Of a stretch of DNA of 33,949 nt, positions 7,434 to 15,096 are shown in pieces; the stretch's first letter is position 1, and the number at the start of each line of letters is the position of its first letter. The translations under genes were made by a program, and so were the position numbers. Below the pieces are notes generated by a model. It was given only the letters and a program-made list of their open reading frames with translations. It ran no database searches and was not told the origin of the DNA. The DNA comes from an uncultured beta proteobacterium (GTDB lineage Bacteria; Pseudomonadota; Gammaproteobacteria; Burkholderiales; Burkholderiaceae_E): assembly GCA_903934295.1 (NCBI GenBank), contig CAIZNI010000072.1, positions 1 to 33,949 on the forward strand. Direction: 5' to 3'.

Positions 7434-8222
7434 CTACTTCAGATCCGGGCTGCTGGCGTGGTTCCACCACGCCAGGTCGGAATGCGCGCGCAAGTCGAGC
7501 TCGAAAGTCCAGGCCGAGCGGTGCTGGTGCGCCAGGTAGTAGTAGGTGTTGGCCACTTCGGCCGGCACCAGCAGGCCGTCGTTCTCCAGGCCTTTTTTCT
7601 GCCGCAGCGCCTGGAAACGCTCGGGTCCGAGCATTTTGCCCAGGGTGTCGGGCGCGTCCACCGCGCCATCGATCACGATGTGCGAGACGTGGATGCCTTT
7701 GCTCGCGAATTGCGCGTTCAGCGACTGGCACAGCATGCGTCGCCCGCCCATCGCCGCCGCATGCGAATGCTGGCCGGCATTGCCGCGCATCGCGGCGGTG
7801 GCGGAGGTGACCAGCAGCGCACCCTTGCCGCGCTGCTCCATGTAGGGGAACAGCACCTGTGCCAGCCGGAACAGGCCGAAGGTGGCCATGCGCCAGCCGA
7901 CCTCGAAGGCCTTGAGCGTGGTGCTGGCCAGACCCCGGTCGCCGATCTGCGCGCCCAGGTTGAACACCGCCACCGCGATCGGGCCGATGTTGGCCTCGAT
8001 GTGGGTGACCAGCTGCTCGATGCTGTTTTCCTCCACCGCATTGAGGATGAAGCCGCTGGCCGATCCACCCTCGGCCTCGATCTCGGCCACCAGCCGGTCG
8101 AGCCCGGCCTGGTCGCTGCGGCGCGCGAGGCAGGCGTGGTAGCCCTCGCGGGCGAATCGCTTGGCCACGTTACCGCCGATGCCGGCACCGGCACCGAGGA
8201 TCAGACAGACGGGTTTGGTCAT
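7434..8222 (-). CDS. SDR-family protein with the catalytic Tyr and Lys replaced
   Basis: The 262-residue product has an SDR Rossmann start, LILGAGAGIGGNVAKRF (glycine motif 10-16), and a degenerate NNAG motif (FNLGAQ, 87-92). At the catalytic site, where classical SDRs have YxxxK, it reads HAAAM (His154, Met158), so both the Tyr acid/base and the Lys are missing; Ser140 is present. The C-terminus SAWTFELDLRAHSDLAWW matches that of the second SDR in the block (WTFELDMRS), so the two are paralogues of one subfamily. The ATG at 8222 is preceded by AAAGGGA. It is the first gene of a minus-strand operon with the isomerase-like and GST genes and is divergent from tetR. It may act as a non-classical reductase, or a binding or scaffold protein. 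Confidence 0.85.
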   Translation of the reverse strand: MTKPVCLILGAGAGIGGNVAKRFAREGYHACLARRSDQAGLDRLVAEIEAEGGSASGFILNAVEENSIEQLVTHIEANIGPIAVAVFNLGAQIGDRGLASTTLKAFEVGWRMATFGLFRLAQVLFPYMEQRGKGALLVTSATAAMRGNAGQHSHAAAMGGRRMLCQSLNAQFASKGIHVSHIVIDGAVDAPDTLGKMLGPERFQALRQKKGLENDGLLVPAEVANTYYYLAHQHRSAWTFELDLRAHSDLAWWNHASSPDLK

Positions 8223-8282
8223 GAGAATTCCCTTTGCATGAAAGAAGGGCCGCCGGGTGGCGGGAGCACCGGCGCCTGCGGC

Positions 8283-8311
8283 TTGCGATTGTGAACCATT
8301 CAGTACAGAAT
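8283..8311 (+). promoter_or_regulatory. Predicted promoter of the TetR gene
   Basis: TTGCGA (8283-8288), a 17-base spacer and CAGAAT (8306-8311) form a good sigma-70-like pair. The -10 ends 6 bases before the ATG at 8318 and there is no Shine-Dalgarno, predicting a leaderless transcript. Confidence 0.45.
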
Positions 8312-8315
8312 GCAA
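8288..8315 (-). promoter_or_regulatory. Predicted divergent promoter of the SDR-isomerase-GST operon
   Basis: Read on the minus strand: TTGCAT (8315-8310), a 16-base spacer and CACAAT (8293-8288). Transcription would start near 8281, giving a leader of about 60 bases before the SDR ATG at 8222. It overlaps the opposite promoter and the palindrome almost completely. Confidence 0.45.
8297..8312. promoter_or_regulatory. 16-base near-palindrome, candidate TetR operator
   Basis: CATTCAGTACAGAATG pairs at seven of eight symmetric positions around GTAC. It overlaps the predicted -10 of tetR and lies within the spacer and -35 of the divergent promoter, so one bound repressor dimer could shut both. 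Size and position are typical of TetR-family operators. Confidence 0.6.
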
Positions 8316-8317
8316 GC

Positions 8318-8902
8318 ATGGCGCGCCCCCCGGAGTTCGATCGCAGCAAGGCCGTGAACAAGGCAATGGCACTGTTCTGGCGCAAGGGCTATCAGGCCAC
8401 CTCGCTGACCGATCTGCTGTCAGCGATGGACATCGGCCGCAGCAGCTTCTACGCCGCGTTCACCGACAAGCGCACCCTGTACATCGCCTGCATGGACCTG
8501 TTTGCGGCGCGCGTGACGGAAATGCTCGAGCGTGCTTGCCTCGAGAAGGCGCCGATCGACGTCTTGCAGCAGTTCCTCGAAGGAAACCTCGCCGGCGGGC
8601 GAGGCGCGCCCGGCGCACGCGCAGACTGGGGCTGCCTGCTGGTGAACTCGGTGCTCGAGATGGCGGGCGTCGATGAAGACCTGGTTGCACACGCCAGCAG
8701 TCATCTGATCAGTCTTCAGCGCTTCTTCCAGGTCTGCCTCGAGGATGCCGGCGCAACGCCTGCGCAGTCCGAGGAACTGGCCGCCATGCTGATGCTGCTC
8801 AACGAGGGCATTCGCGTGTCCAGCCGCCGCCGCTTGCCCGATGCGCAGCACCTGCCACCCATTGCCAGCACCTTTCGCCTCATCCGGAGCGCTATTGCAT
8901 GA
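8318..8902 (+). CDS. TetR/AcrR-family transcriptional repressor
   Basis: The 194-residue product reads MARPPEFDRSKAVNKAMALF and has the TetR helix-turn-helix at about residues 27-50 (TSLTDLLSAMDIGRSSFYAAF), followed by a helical ligand-binding domain. The longer open frame from 8234 would run through the palindrome and has no start signal, whereas ATG 8318 gives the canonical N-terminus. The stop overlaps the MFS start by four bases (ATGA), so the two are translationally coupled. It is divergent from the SDR-isomerase-GST operon and heads a long catabolic run, so it most likely represses both in the absence of a substrate, with release by a ligand. The ligand is unknown. Confidence 0.92.
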   Translation: MARPPEFDRSKAVNKAMALFWRKGYQATSLTDLLSAMDIGRSSFYAAFTDKRTLYIACMDLFAARVTEMLERACLEKAPIDVLQQFLEGNLAGGRGAPGARADWGCLLVNSVLEMAGVDEDLVAHASSHLISLQRFFQVCLEDAGATPAQSEELAAMLMLLNEGIRVSSRRRLPDAQHLPPIASTFRLIRSAIA

Positions 8903-10116
8903 CTTCAACCCCCGCCTTCTGGCTGGTCCTGCTGGCCGCGGCCGGCACCTTCGCGCTCACCATGGGGACGCGTCAGACCATGGGTCTGTTCCTGTCGCCG
9001 CTGAACACCGCCACTGGCCTGGGCCTGACCAGCATCAGCCTGGCCTTCGCAGTCGGGCAGCTGTGGTGGGGGCTCACCCAGCCCTTCGCCGGCGCCATGG
9101 CCGACAAGATCGGTGCCGGACGCGTGCTCTTCATCGGCGCGCTGCTGGTGGCAGTGGGCACCTTCATCACCCCCTACATGACCAGCACCTGGGGGCTGAT
9201 TCTGGCCATCGGCGTCCTCTCGGCGGGTGGATCGGGCATGGCGGGTCCGGCTGTGCTGATGGCCGCCACCACGCGGCTGATTCCACCCGAGCGCCGCAGC
9301 CTCGCAGCGGGCATCGTCAACGCCGGTGGCTCGTTCGGCCAGTTCGCCATGGCGCCCATCGCCGCCACGCTCATCGTGAGCCTGGGCTGGGCATCTTCGC
9401 TGCAGGTCCTGGCCGTGCTGGTGCTGTTGTGCCTGCCAGCCGCCTTTGTCTTGCGAGGCAATTCGCTGCAGGCAGCACCGGCTGGCCAGAAGGTGCTGGG
9501 CACGCGGGAAGCCATCGGCCAGGCGCTTCGCAACCGCAGCTACCTGCTGCTGGGCGCGGGCTTTTTCACCTGCGGCTTTCACGTCGCTTTCCTGGCCACG
9601 CACCTGCCGGGTGTGGTCGCGTCGTGCGGCCTGCCCACCGTCTGGGCCGGCTGGACACTGGCGCTGCTGGGCCTGTTCAACATCATCGGCAGCGTGGCGA
9701 TGGGCTGGGCCATGGGCCGCTGGCGGATGAAGTCGCTGCTGTCGCTGGTGTACGCCGCGCGCGCCCTGGCCGTGCTGATGTTCCTGCTCGCACCCAAGAC
9801 CGGTCCCGTCATGCTCGCTTTCGCGGCGGTGATGGGGCTCACTTTCCTGTCCAGCGTCCCACCCACTGCGGGTCTGGTGGCGAAATTCTTCGGTCCGAGC
9901 AACATGGCCACCCTGTTCGGCATCGCCATGCTGACGCACCAGATCGGCGGCTTCCTGGGCGCCTGGCTGGGCGGCAAGGTGTTCGAGGCCACCGGGTCCT
10001 ACGACTGGATCTGGTATGTCGACATTCTGCTGGCCGTGGGTGCCGCGCTGTTGCACCTGCCCATTCGCGAGGAGCCGCTGCGCCGTGCGGCACTGGCGGG
10101 TTCGCCCGCAGCCTGA
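8899..10116 (+). CDS. Major facilitator superfamily transporter
   Basis: The 405-residue product is strongly hydrophobic with about 12 membrane segments. It has MFS loop signatures: FAGAMADKIGAGRVLFIGAL between helices 2 and 3 (motif A-like) and a mid-protein cytoplasmic loop around residues 195-215 (APAGQKVLGTREAIGQAL) before the second six-helix half. The second-half equivalent of motif A is MGWAMGRWRMKSLLSLVYAAR. Sequence flavour resembles the oxalate/formate antiporter-monocarboxylate group. It overlaps tetR by ATGA and lies 60 bases upstream of the haloalkane dehalogenase. It could import a haloacid or other acid product, or export a toxic one; direction and substrate cannot be read from the sequence. 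Confidence 0.9.
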   Translation: MTSTPAFWLVLLAAAGTFALTMGTRQTMGLFLSPLNTATGLGLTSISLAFAVGQLWWGLTQPFAGAMADKIGAGRVLFIGALLVAVGTFITPYMTSTWGLILAIGVLSAGGSGMAGPAVLMAATTRLIPPERRSLAAGIVNAGGSFGQFAMAPIAATLIVSLGWASSLQVLAVLVLLCLPAAFVLRGNSLQAAPAGQKVLGTREAIGQALRNRSYLLLGAGFFTCGFHVAFLATHLPGVVASCGLPTVWAGWTLALLGLFNIIGSVAMGWAMGRWRMKSLLSLVYAARALAVLMFLLAPKTGPVMLAFAAVMGLTFLSSVPPTAGLVAKFFGPSNMATLFGIAMLTHQIGGFLGAWLGGKVFEATGSYDWIWYVDILLAVGAALLHLPIREEPLRRAALAGSPAA

Positions 10117-10176
10117 CCCAGACGCTGCCGTGACGGCGCCTGAACCCGATCGTCCGCTCACCCGGAGTGCCATCGC

Positions 10177-11055
10177 ATGACCACCGCTCTGCCACCCAAG
10201 CAATTCACCACCGTCAACGGCCACCGCCTCGCGCATGTGGAGATGGGCCAAGGCGACCCCATCGTACTGCTGCACGGCAACCCCACCTCCAGCTTTCTGT
10301 GGCGCGATGTGATGCCGCCGCTGGCGGGCCTGGGCCGGGTGATCGCGCCCGACCTGATCGGCCATGGCGATTCCGACAAGCTGCCCGCCAACCTGGGCCC
10401 CGGGCGCTACACGCTGGAGGGCACATACGAGCTGCTCGCCGCCCACCTCGCCGCCCTGGGCGCGGACCAGCGCGTCACCCTGGTCCTGCACGACTGGGGC
10501 AGTGCGCTGGGCTTTCACTGGGCCCGGCTGCACCCGCAGCAGTTGCGCGGCATCGCCTACATGGAAGCCATCGTGATGCCCGTGCCATCCTGGGACGACT
10601 GGCCGGAGAAGGCGCGTGGCATCTTTCAGGGCTTTCGCTCGCCCAAGGGCGAAGACCTGGTGCTCAAGCGCAACCTGTTCATCGAAGCCGTGCTGCCCAA
10701 CTCCATCCTGCGCCAGCTGTCGGACGAGGAGATGGCGGCCTACCGAGCGCCGTTCGCCAATGAAGCGGATCGCCAGCCGATGCTCAACTGGCCGCGGCAG
10801 ATCCCGATTGCCGGCGAACCGCCGAATGTCGTCGCACTGGTGCAGGATTACGCCGAGTGGTTGAGCACCAGCCCCGTCCCCAAGCTCTTCGTCAATGCCG
10901 AGCCGGGCTCCATCCTGGTAGGCAAGCAGCGTGCGTTCTGCCGCACCTGGCCCAACCAGCAGGAGGTCACCGTGCCTGGCCTGCACTTCATCCAGGAAGA
11001 CGCCGGCGAGGCCATCGGCCAGGCAGTGGCGACCTGGCTCTCCCGACTCGATTGA
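10177..11055 (+). CDS. dhaA: Haloalkane dehalogenase (HLD-II type)
   Basis: The 292-residue alpha/beta hydrolase has a full haloalkane dehalogenase active site: Asn35 in LLHGNPTSSFLWR (halide stabiliser), nucleophile Asp106 with adjacent Trp107 in VLHDWGSALG (second halide ligand), Glu130 in YMEAIVMPVP (acid at the HLD-II position) and His270 in PGLHFIQED. Length matches DhaA (293) and LinB (296). It hydrolyses the carbon-halogen bond of haloalkanes to alcohol plus halide in the cytoplasm. GGAG lies 9 bases before ATG. It is followed after 33 bases by the crotonase-family gene. Homologous light-emitting or epoxide-hydrolase relatives lack the Asn/Trp pair or differ in cap sequence, so dehalogenase is the best call; substrate range is unknown. 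Confidence 0.93.
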   Translation: MTTALPPKQFTTVNGHRLAHVEMGQGDPIVLLHGNPTSSFLWRDVMPPLAGLGRVIAPDLIGHGDSDKLPANLGPGRYTLEGTYELLAAHLAALGADQRVTLVLHDWGSALGFHWARLHPQQLRGIAYMEAIVMPVPSWDDWPEKARGIFQGFRSPKGEDLVLKRNLFIEAVLPNSILRQLSDEEMAAYRAPFANEADRQPMLNWPRQIPIAGEPPNVVALVQDYAEWLSTSPVPKLFVNAEPGSILVGKQRAFCRTWPNQQEVTVPGLHFIQEDAGEAIGQAVATWLSRLD

Positions 11056-11088
11056 GATTGCACAGCCCACCACAGGAGAGACCCGGAC

Positions 11089-11880
11089 ATGGACTACCAA
11101 TTCATGAAGTTCGAGCTGCGCGACCACGTGGCCTGGATCACGTTCAACCGGCCGGCGGCGTTCAACGCGATCAACTTCCAGTCGACCCACGAGTTCTACG
11201 ACATCGTCAATCGCTGCAGCGTCGATCGGTCGATACGCGCCGTGGTGTTGACGGGCGCGGGCGATCGGGCGTTCTGTGCCGGCGGCGACGTGGCTGAGTT
11301 CGCGCAGCGCGGTGATGCGGTTGAATTGATGCTGCGCGAGATGACGACGCTGCTGCACACCGGTGTTTCCCGGCTGGCGCGTCTGGGGGCGCCGGTGATC
11401 GCGGCGGTCAACGGCGTGGCGGCCGGCGCAGGACTGAGCTTCGCGGCCTGCTGCGATCTGGCCATCGCCGCTGACACGGCCAGGTTCACCAGCGCCTACA
11501 CGCAGATCGGCCTCACCCCGGATGGCAGCTCCACCTACTTCCTGACGCGTCTGGTGGGGGAGCGTCGCGTCAAGGAGCTGTACTTGACCAACCGCGTGCT
11601 GACGGCACAGGAGGCCCTGGACTGGGGCCTGGTGAACCGCGTCGTGCCGGCGGCCGATCTGATCGCGGAAGTGACCAAGCTCGCCAACCAGCTCGCCAAA
11701 GGCCCGACTCAAGCCTACGACGGGGTCAAGAAACTGGTGATGATGTCGGGCAACGACACGCTCGAATCGCAGATGGAGCGTGAGACGCGCTCCATTGCGC
11801 AGATGAGCAGAACCCGGGATGCGCGCGAGGGGTTCAACGCCTTCGTTGAAAAACGCAAACCTAACTTTGAGGGCGAATAG
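11089..11880 (+). CDS. Enoyl-CoA hydratase/isomerase family, PaaG-like
   Basis: The 263-residue crotonase-fold protein has the oxyanion-hole segments FCAGGDVAEF (residues 62-71) and VNGVAAGAGLSFAACCDLAI (108-127). The two Glu residues of classical enoyl-CoA hydratase are absent: the first site reads GAGLSFA, the second TQIGLTPDGSST. The retained Asp145 in GLTPDG corresponds by eye to the catalytic Asp of PaaG (ring 1,2-epoxyphenylacetyl-CoA isomerase) and other isomerases. It is therefore more likely an isomerase, or a CoA-ester enzyme of other chemistry, than a hydratase. AGGAGA precedes the ATG, and the next gene starts four bases after its stop, so coupling with the SDR is likely. Confidence 0.9.
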   Translation: MDYQFMKFELRDHVAWITFNRPAAFNAINFQSTHEFYDIVNRCSVDRSIRAVVLTGAGDRAFCAGGDVAEFAQRGDAVELMLREMTTLLHTGVSRLARLGAPVIAAVNGVAAGAGLSFAACCDLAIAADTARFTSAYTQIGLTPDGSSTYFLTRLVGERRVKELYLTNRVLTAQEALDWGLVNRVVPAADLIAEVTKLANQLAKGPTQAYDGVKKLVMMSGNDTLESQMERETRSIAQMSRTRDAREGFNAFVEKRKPNFEGE

Positions 11881-11884
11881 CGCC

Positions 11885-12616
11885 ATGCTCACCCTGAAAA
11901 AGGCATTGGTCATCGGCGTGGGCGCCGAGAAGGGCCTGGGCGCCACCATCAGCGCGCGCTTTGCACGCGAGGGTTTGCACGTGTTCGTGGCCGGGCGCAC
12001 GGCGCAAAGTCTTGAACAGGTGGTCCAGCAGATCCGCTTCGCGGGTGGGACCGCCACTGCGGTCGTGGCCGACGCCACCCGGGAAGCCGACGTGCAGTCG
12101 CTGTTCGATCAGGTGTGCGCCGCTGAGGGCAGCCTGGATGTCGCCGTCTACAACGCCGGCAACAACACACCCGGGGCGGTGACCGACATGGACGCCGACT
12201 ACTTTGAGCGCGCATGGCGGGTGTGCTGCTTTGGCGGCTTCCTGTTCGGCCGAGAAGCGGCGCGCCGCATGCTGCCACAGGGCGGTACCTTGCTGTTCAC
12301 CGGCGCCAGTGCGTCGCTGCGCGGGCGGGCGGGCTTCGCCGCCTTCAACTCGGCCAAGGCGGCACTGCGCAACCTGGCGCAGGCCATGGCGAAAGAACTG
12401 GGACCGAGCGGGCTTCATGTCGGGCACGTCGTGGTGGACGGTGGCATCGACGGCGACAAGCTGCGCAAGGGTCGGCCCGAGATGGTCCGGAAAATGGGTG
12501 AAGAGCGCCTGATCGACCTGAACGGGCTCGCGGATGCGTACTGGTTCCTGCATCAGCAGCCGCCACGCGCCTGGACTTTCGAGCTGGACATGCGCTCGAG
12601 GGTCGAGCCGTGGTAG
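11885..12616 (+). CDS. SDR-family protein with Tyr-to-Phe at the catalytic position
   Basis: The 243-residue product has an SDR Rossmann N-terminus (VIGVGAEKGLGATISARFAR), DATREADV for adenine binding and the NAG motif (YNAGNN, 89-94). The YxxxK position reads FNSAK: Phe154 replaces the catalytic Tyr while Lys158 remains; Ser142 is in GASAS. His154/Met158 of the other SDR in this block line up exactly with Phe154/Lys158, and both end with a WTFELDxR motif, so they are divergent paralogues. The ATG at 11885 is four bases after the crotonase stop; an earlier in-frame ATG lies inside that gene and would add a nonfamily N-terminus. Without Tyr a classical ketoreductase mechanism is unlikely, though some family members work with other residues. 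Confidence 0.87.
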   Translation: MLTLKKALVIGVGAEKGLGATISARFAREGLHVFVAGRTAQSLEQVVQQIRFAGGTATAVVADATREADVQSLFDQVCAAEGSLDVAVYNAGNNTPGAVTDMDADYFERAWRVCCFGGFLFGREAARRMLPQGGTLLFTGASASLRGRAGFAAFNSAKAALRNLAQAMAKELGPSGLHVGHVVVDGGIDGDKLRKGRPEMVRKMGEERLIDLNGLADAYWFLHQQPPRAWTFELDMRSRVEPW

Positions 12617-12692
12617 CGCTTTCACACGTGTCCGACGCTGTCGAATCAGCCACCCCTCGAGCCTGTGCGTTGACCCGAAGGAAGCACAAGAC

Positions 12693-14066
12693 ATGACCGC
12701 TCCCGCAGCATCGCCGCTTCTGACCGCGCCGATCGGGCCCACGATCATCCGGCTGGCAGCGCCCAACATGCTCGCGATGGTGGTGAGCATGGCGACCCTG
12801 ATGGCCGAGGCCTGGTATGTCGGCCAGCTCGGCACCGAGGCCCTGGCAGGTCTGGCGCTGGGGTTCCCGATGATGATGTTGATGATGATGCTATCGGCCG
12901 GGTCGTTCGGCGGCACGATCACCGGGGCGGTCGCGCGGCGGCTGGGGGCTGGCGACCGATCCGGGGCCGAAGTCGTGGCGTTCCACGCGGTGTTGCTGAT
13001 GGTGTTGCTGGCCGGTGCTTGCACCTTGGTCTTTCTGATCGGCGGTCCCTGGATCTACCGCTTGCTCGGCGGGCAAGGTCCGGTGCTGGCGCATGCGCTG
13101 GCCTACTCCGATGTGCTGTTCGCAGGCTGCGTCAGCCTGTGGCTGACCAATGCGCTGGCCGCCATCGTGCGTGCCACCGGACACATGAAAGTCGCCGCCA
13201 AGAGCCTGTTGGCCGGTTCGGTGCTGCAGGTCATGGCGACAGGCGTTCTGGTGTTCGGCCTGGGCCCGTTTCCCACGATGGGCATCGCGGGCGCCGCGGC
13301 CGGTATCGTGATCGGCAATGCGCTGGCGGCAATGCTGCTGCTGTCTTTCTTGACGACCCAATGCGCCGAGCTTCGATTGCGGTTCTCCGGCATGAGCTTG
13401 AAGCTGGCGCCGCTGGCAACATTGCTGAAGCTGGGTGGCCTGGCCGCGATCAATCCGTTCTGTACACTCGCCGCGGTCATGGTCATCACCGCCTTTGTCG
13501 CGCGCCTCGGGGTCGATGTGCTGGCGGGCTACGGCATCGGCGCGCGACTGGAGTTGCTGCTCGTTCCGATGATCTTTGGCTTTGGCGCCGCGTCTACCAC
13601 GATGGTCGCGGTGCACTTTGGCGCGCACGCGATCGAACGGGGGCACCGTGCAGGCTGGACTGCCACCTTCTACAGCGCGGGCCTGAGCGCCCTGGTCGGC
13701 GGGGTGGTCGCGTTGTTTCCAGGGCTCTGGGCCAACCTGTTCACCGAGTCGGATTCGGTCCGGGCGGCCTGCCGGGCCTATCTCCAGATCGTTGGCCCCT
13801 TCTATGCCTTCTACGGACTGTCGCTGTGCCTGTACTTCGCATCGCAGGGGGCCGGACGCGTGCTGTGGCCGGTGATCGCCAGTCTGCTGCGGGTGCTGTT
13901 GATCGTGTTGGGTTGCGTGGCTCTTGTCCGAAACCCCGACGCAAGCGCCGAGCATTTTTTCTGGTTGATCGCTGCCGGCCTGGCCGTTCAAGGCCTGGTC
14001 ACGGGCGCGGCCATCCGGCTCGGGGCCTGGACCCGTGGTCTCAAACCAAACGCCGCTCAGCGGTAA
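12693..14066 (+). CDS. MATE-family multidrug/toxin exporter
   Basis: The 457-residue membrane protein has about 12 helices in two similar halves. MATE features are the N-terminal ALAAPNM-like segment (RLAAPNMLAMVVSMATLMAE), WYVGQLGTEALAGLALGFP at the end of helix 2, and in the second half GIGARLELLLVPMIFGFGAA with CRAYLQIVGPFYAFYGL. MATE proteins expel organic cations and drugs using sodium or proton gradients. GAAGGAAG precedes the ATG at 12693; the longer open frame overlaps the SDR gene. It is 76 bases after the SDR gene and 52 before the nitronate monooxygenase, probably in the same long transcript. Met-rich MMMLMMML at about residues 60-67 comes from an ATG-repeat tract. Confidence 0.9.
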   Translation: MTAPAASPLLTAPIGPTIIRLAAPNMLAMVVSMATLMAEAWYVGQLGTEALAGLALGFPMMMLMMMLSAGSFGGTITGAVARRLGAGDRSGAEVVAFHAVLLMVLLAGACTLVFLIGGPWIYRLLGGQGPVLAHALAYSDVLFAGCVSLWLTNALAAIVRATGHMKVAAKSLLAGSVLQVMATGVLVFGLGPFPTMGIAGAAAGIVIGNALAAMLLLSFLTTQCAELRLRFSGMSLKLAPLATLLKLGGLAAINPFCTLAAVMVITAFVARLGVDVLAGYGIGARLELLLVPMIFGFGAASTTMVAVHFGAHAIERGHRAGWTATFYSAGLSALVGGVVALFPGLWANLFTESDSVRAACRAYLQIVGPFYAFYGLSLCLYFASQGAGRVLWPVIASLLRVLLIVLGCVALVRNPDASAEHFFWLIAAGLAVQGLVTGAAIRLGAWTRGLKPNAAQR

Positions 14067-14118
14067 CGGCTATCGCTCGCCTTTAGGGCCCTTTTTTCAC
14101 CCTCGCTCAGGAGTCATC

Positions 14119-15096
14119 ATGAAGACCCGCATCACCGAACTGTTCGGCATCCAGCACCCCATCATCCAGGGCGGCATGCACTACGTCGGCTTTGCCGAGC
14201 TCGCGGCCGCCGTCAGCAACGCCGGTGGCCTTGGCCTCATCACCGGCCTGACGCAGAAAACGCCCGAGCTGCTGGCCAACGAGATCGCCAAGTGCCGCAC
14301 GCTCACCGACAAGCCTTTCGGCGTGAACCTCACCTTCCTGCCCACCCTGAGCAGCCCCGACTACCCGGGCTACATCAAGGCCATCATCGACGGCGGCGTC
14401 AAGGCGGTCGAGACCGCTGGCAACAACCCGCAGAAGTGGTTGCCGATGCTGCACGAGGCCGGCGTGAAGGTGATCCACAAGTGCACCAGCGTGCGCCACT
14501 CGCTCAAGGCCCAGGCCATCGGCTGTGACGCGGTCAGCGTCGACGGCTTCGAGTGCGGCGGTCACCCTGGAGAAGACGACATCCCCAACTTCATCCTGCT
14601 GCCGCGCGCCGCCGATGAACTGCGGATTCCGTTCGTGGCCAGCGGCGGCATGGCCGACGGCCGAAGCCTGGTGGCCGCGCTGGCGCTGGGCGCCGAGGGA
14701 ATGAACATGGGCACCCGCTTCATTGCCACCCAAGAGGCGCCGGTGCACCAGAACGTGAAGGACGCCATCGTCGCCGCCAGCGAGCTGGACACGCGACTGG
14801 TGATGCGCCCGCTGCGCAACACCGAACGCGTGCTGCGCAACGAGGCGGTCGACCGCCTGCTCGAGAAGGAAAAGGCCCTGGGCACGAGCATCAAGTTCGA
14901 CGACATCATCGACGAGGTGGCCGGCGTCTACCCCAAGATCATGCTGGACGGGACCATGGACGCCGGTGCCTGGAGTTGCGGCATGGTGGCCGGGCTGATC
15001 CACGACATCCCGACGGTGAAGGAACTGATCGACCGGATCATGGTCGAGGCCGACGCGATCATCGCCCAGCGTCTGGCCGGATTCGCCCGGGTCTGA
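14119..15096 (+). CDS. Nitronate monooxygenase (2-nitropropane dioxygenase family)
   Basis: The 325-residue TIM-barrel flavoprotein starts MKTRITELFGIQHPIIQGGM, the family's N-terminal FMN-binding strand. It has SNAGGLGLITG (33-43), the catalytic-His segment GFECGGHPGEDD (His149) and the FMN-phosphate sites ASGGMADG (174-181) and LGAEGMNMGTRF. NMOs oxidise alkyl nitronates such as propionate-3-nitronate to aldehyde and nitrite, a detoxification role; some relatives are enoyl reductases. AGGAG precedes ATG 14119. The 3' end overlaps the convergent gamma-glutamyl hydrolase gene by 38 bases. Being last in the TetR-headed run, it may or may not share its transcript. Confidence 0.92.
   Translation: MKTRITELFGIQHPIIQGGMHYVGFAELAAAVSNAGGLGLITGLTQKTPELLANEIAKCRTLTDKPFGVNLTFLPTLSSPDYPGYIKAIIDGGVKAVETAGNNPQKWLPMLHEAGVKVIHKCTSVRHSLKAQAIGCDAVSVDGFECGGHPGEDDIPNFILLPRAADELRIPFVASGGMADGRSLVAALALGAEGMNMGTRFIATQEAPVHQNVKDAIVAASELDTRLVMRPLRNTERVLRNEAVDRLLEKEKALGTSIKFDDIIDEVAGVYPKIMLDGTMDAGAWSCGMVAGLIHDIPTVKELIDRIMVEADAIIAQRLAGFARV

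Noticed and set aside
8905-12078. A 1057-codon open frame on the minus strand
   Set aside because: It runs antisense through the MFS, dehalogenase and crotonase genes, is full of Arg/Gln/His/Gly low-complexity sequence and has no family resemblance; it is a by-product of high GC in third codon positions.
12867-12891. ATG-repeat tract giving MMMLMMML
   Set aside because: It lies inside a membrane helix of the MATE exporter and is explained by coding for hydrophobic residues.
14075-14097. AGGGCCC followed by six T's before the nitronate monooxygenase gene
   Set aside because: The palindrome has no loop and cannot form a proper hairpin, so I do not call it a terminator.
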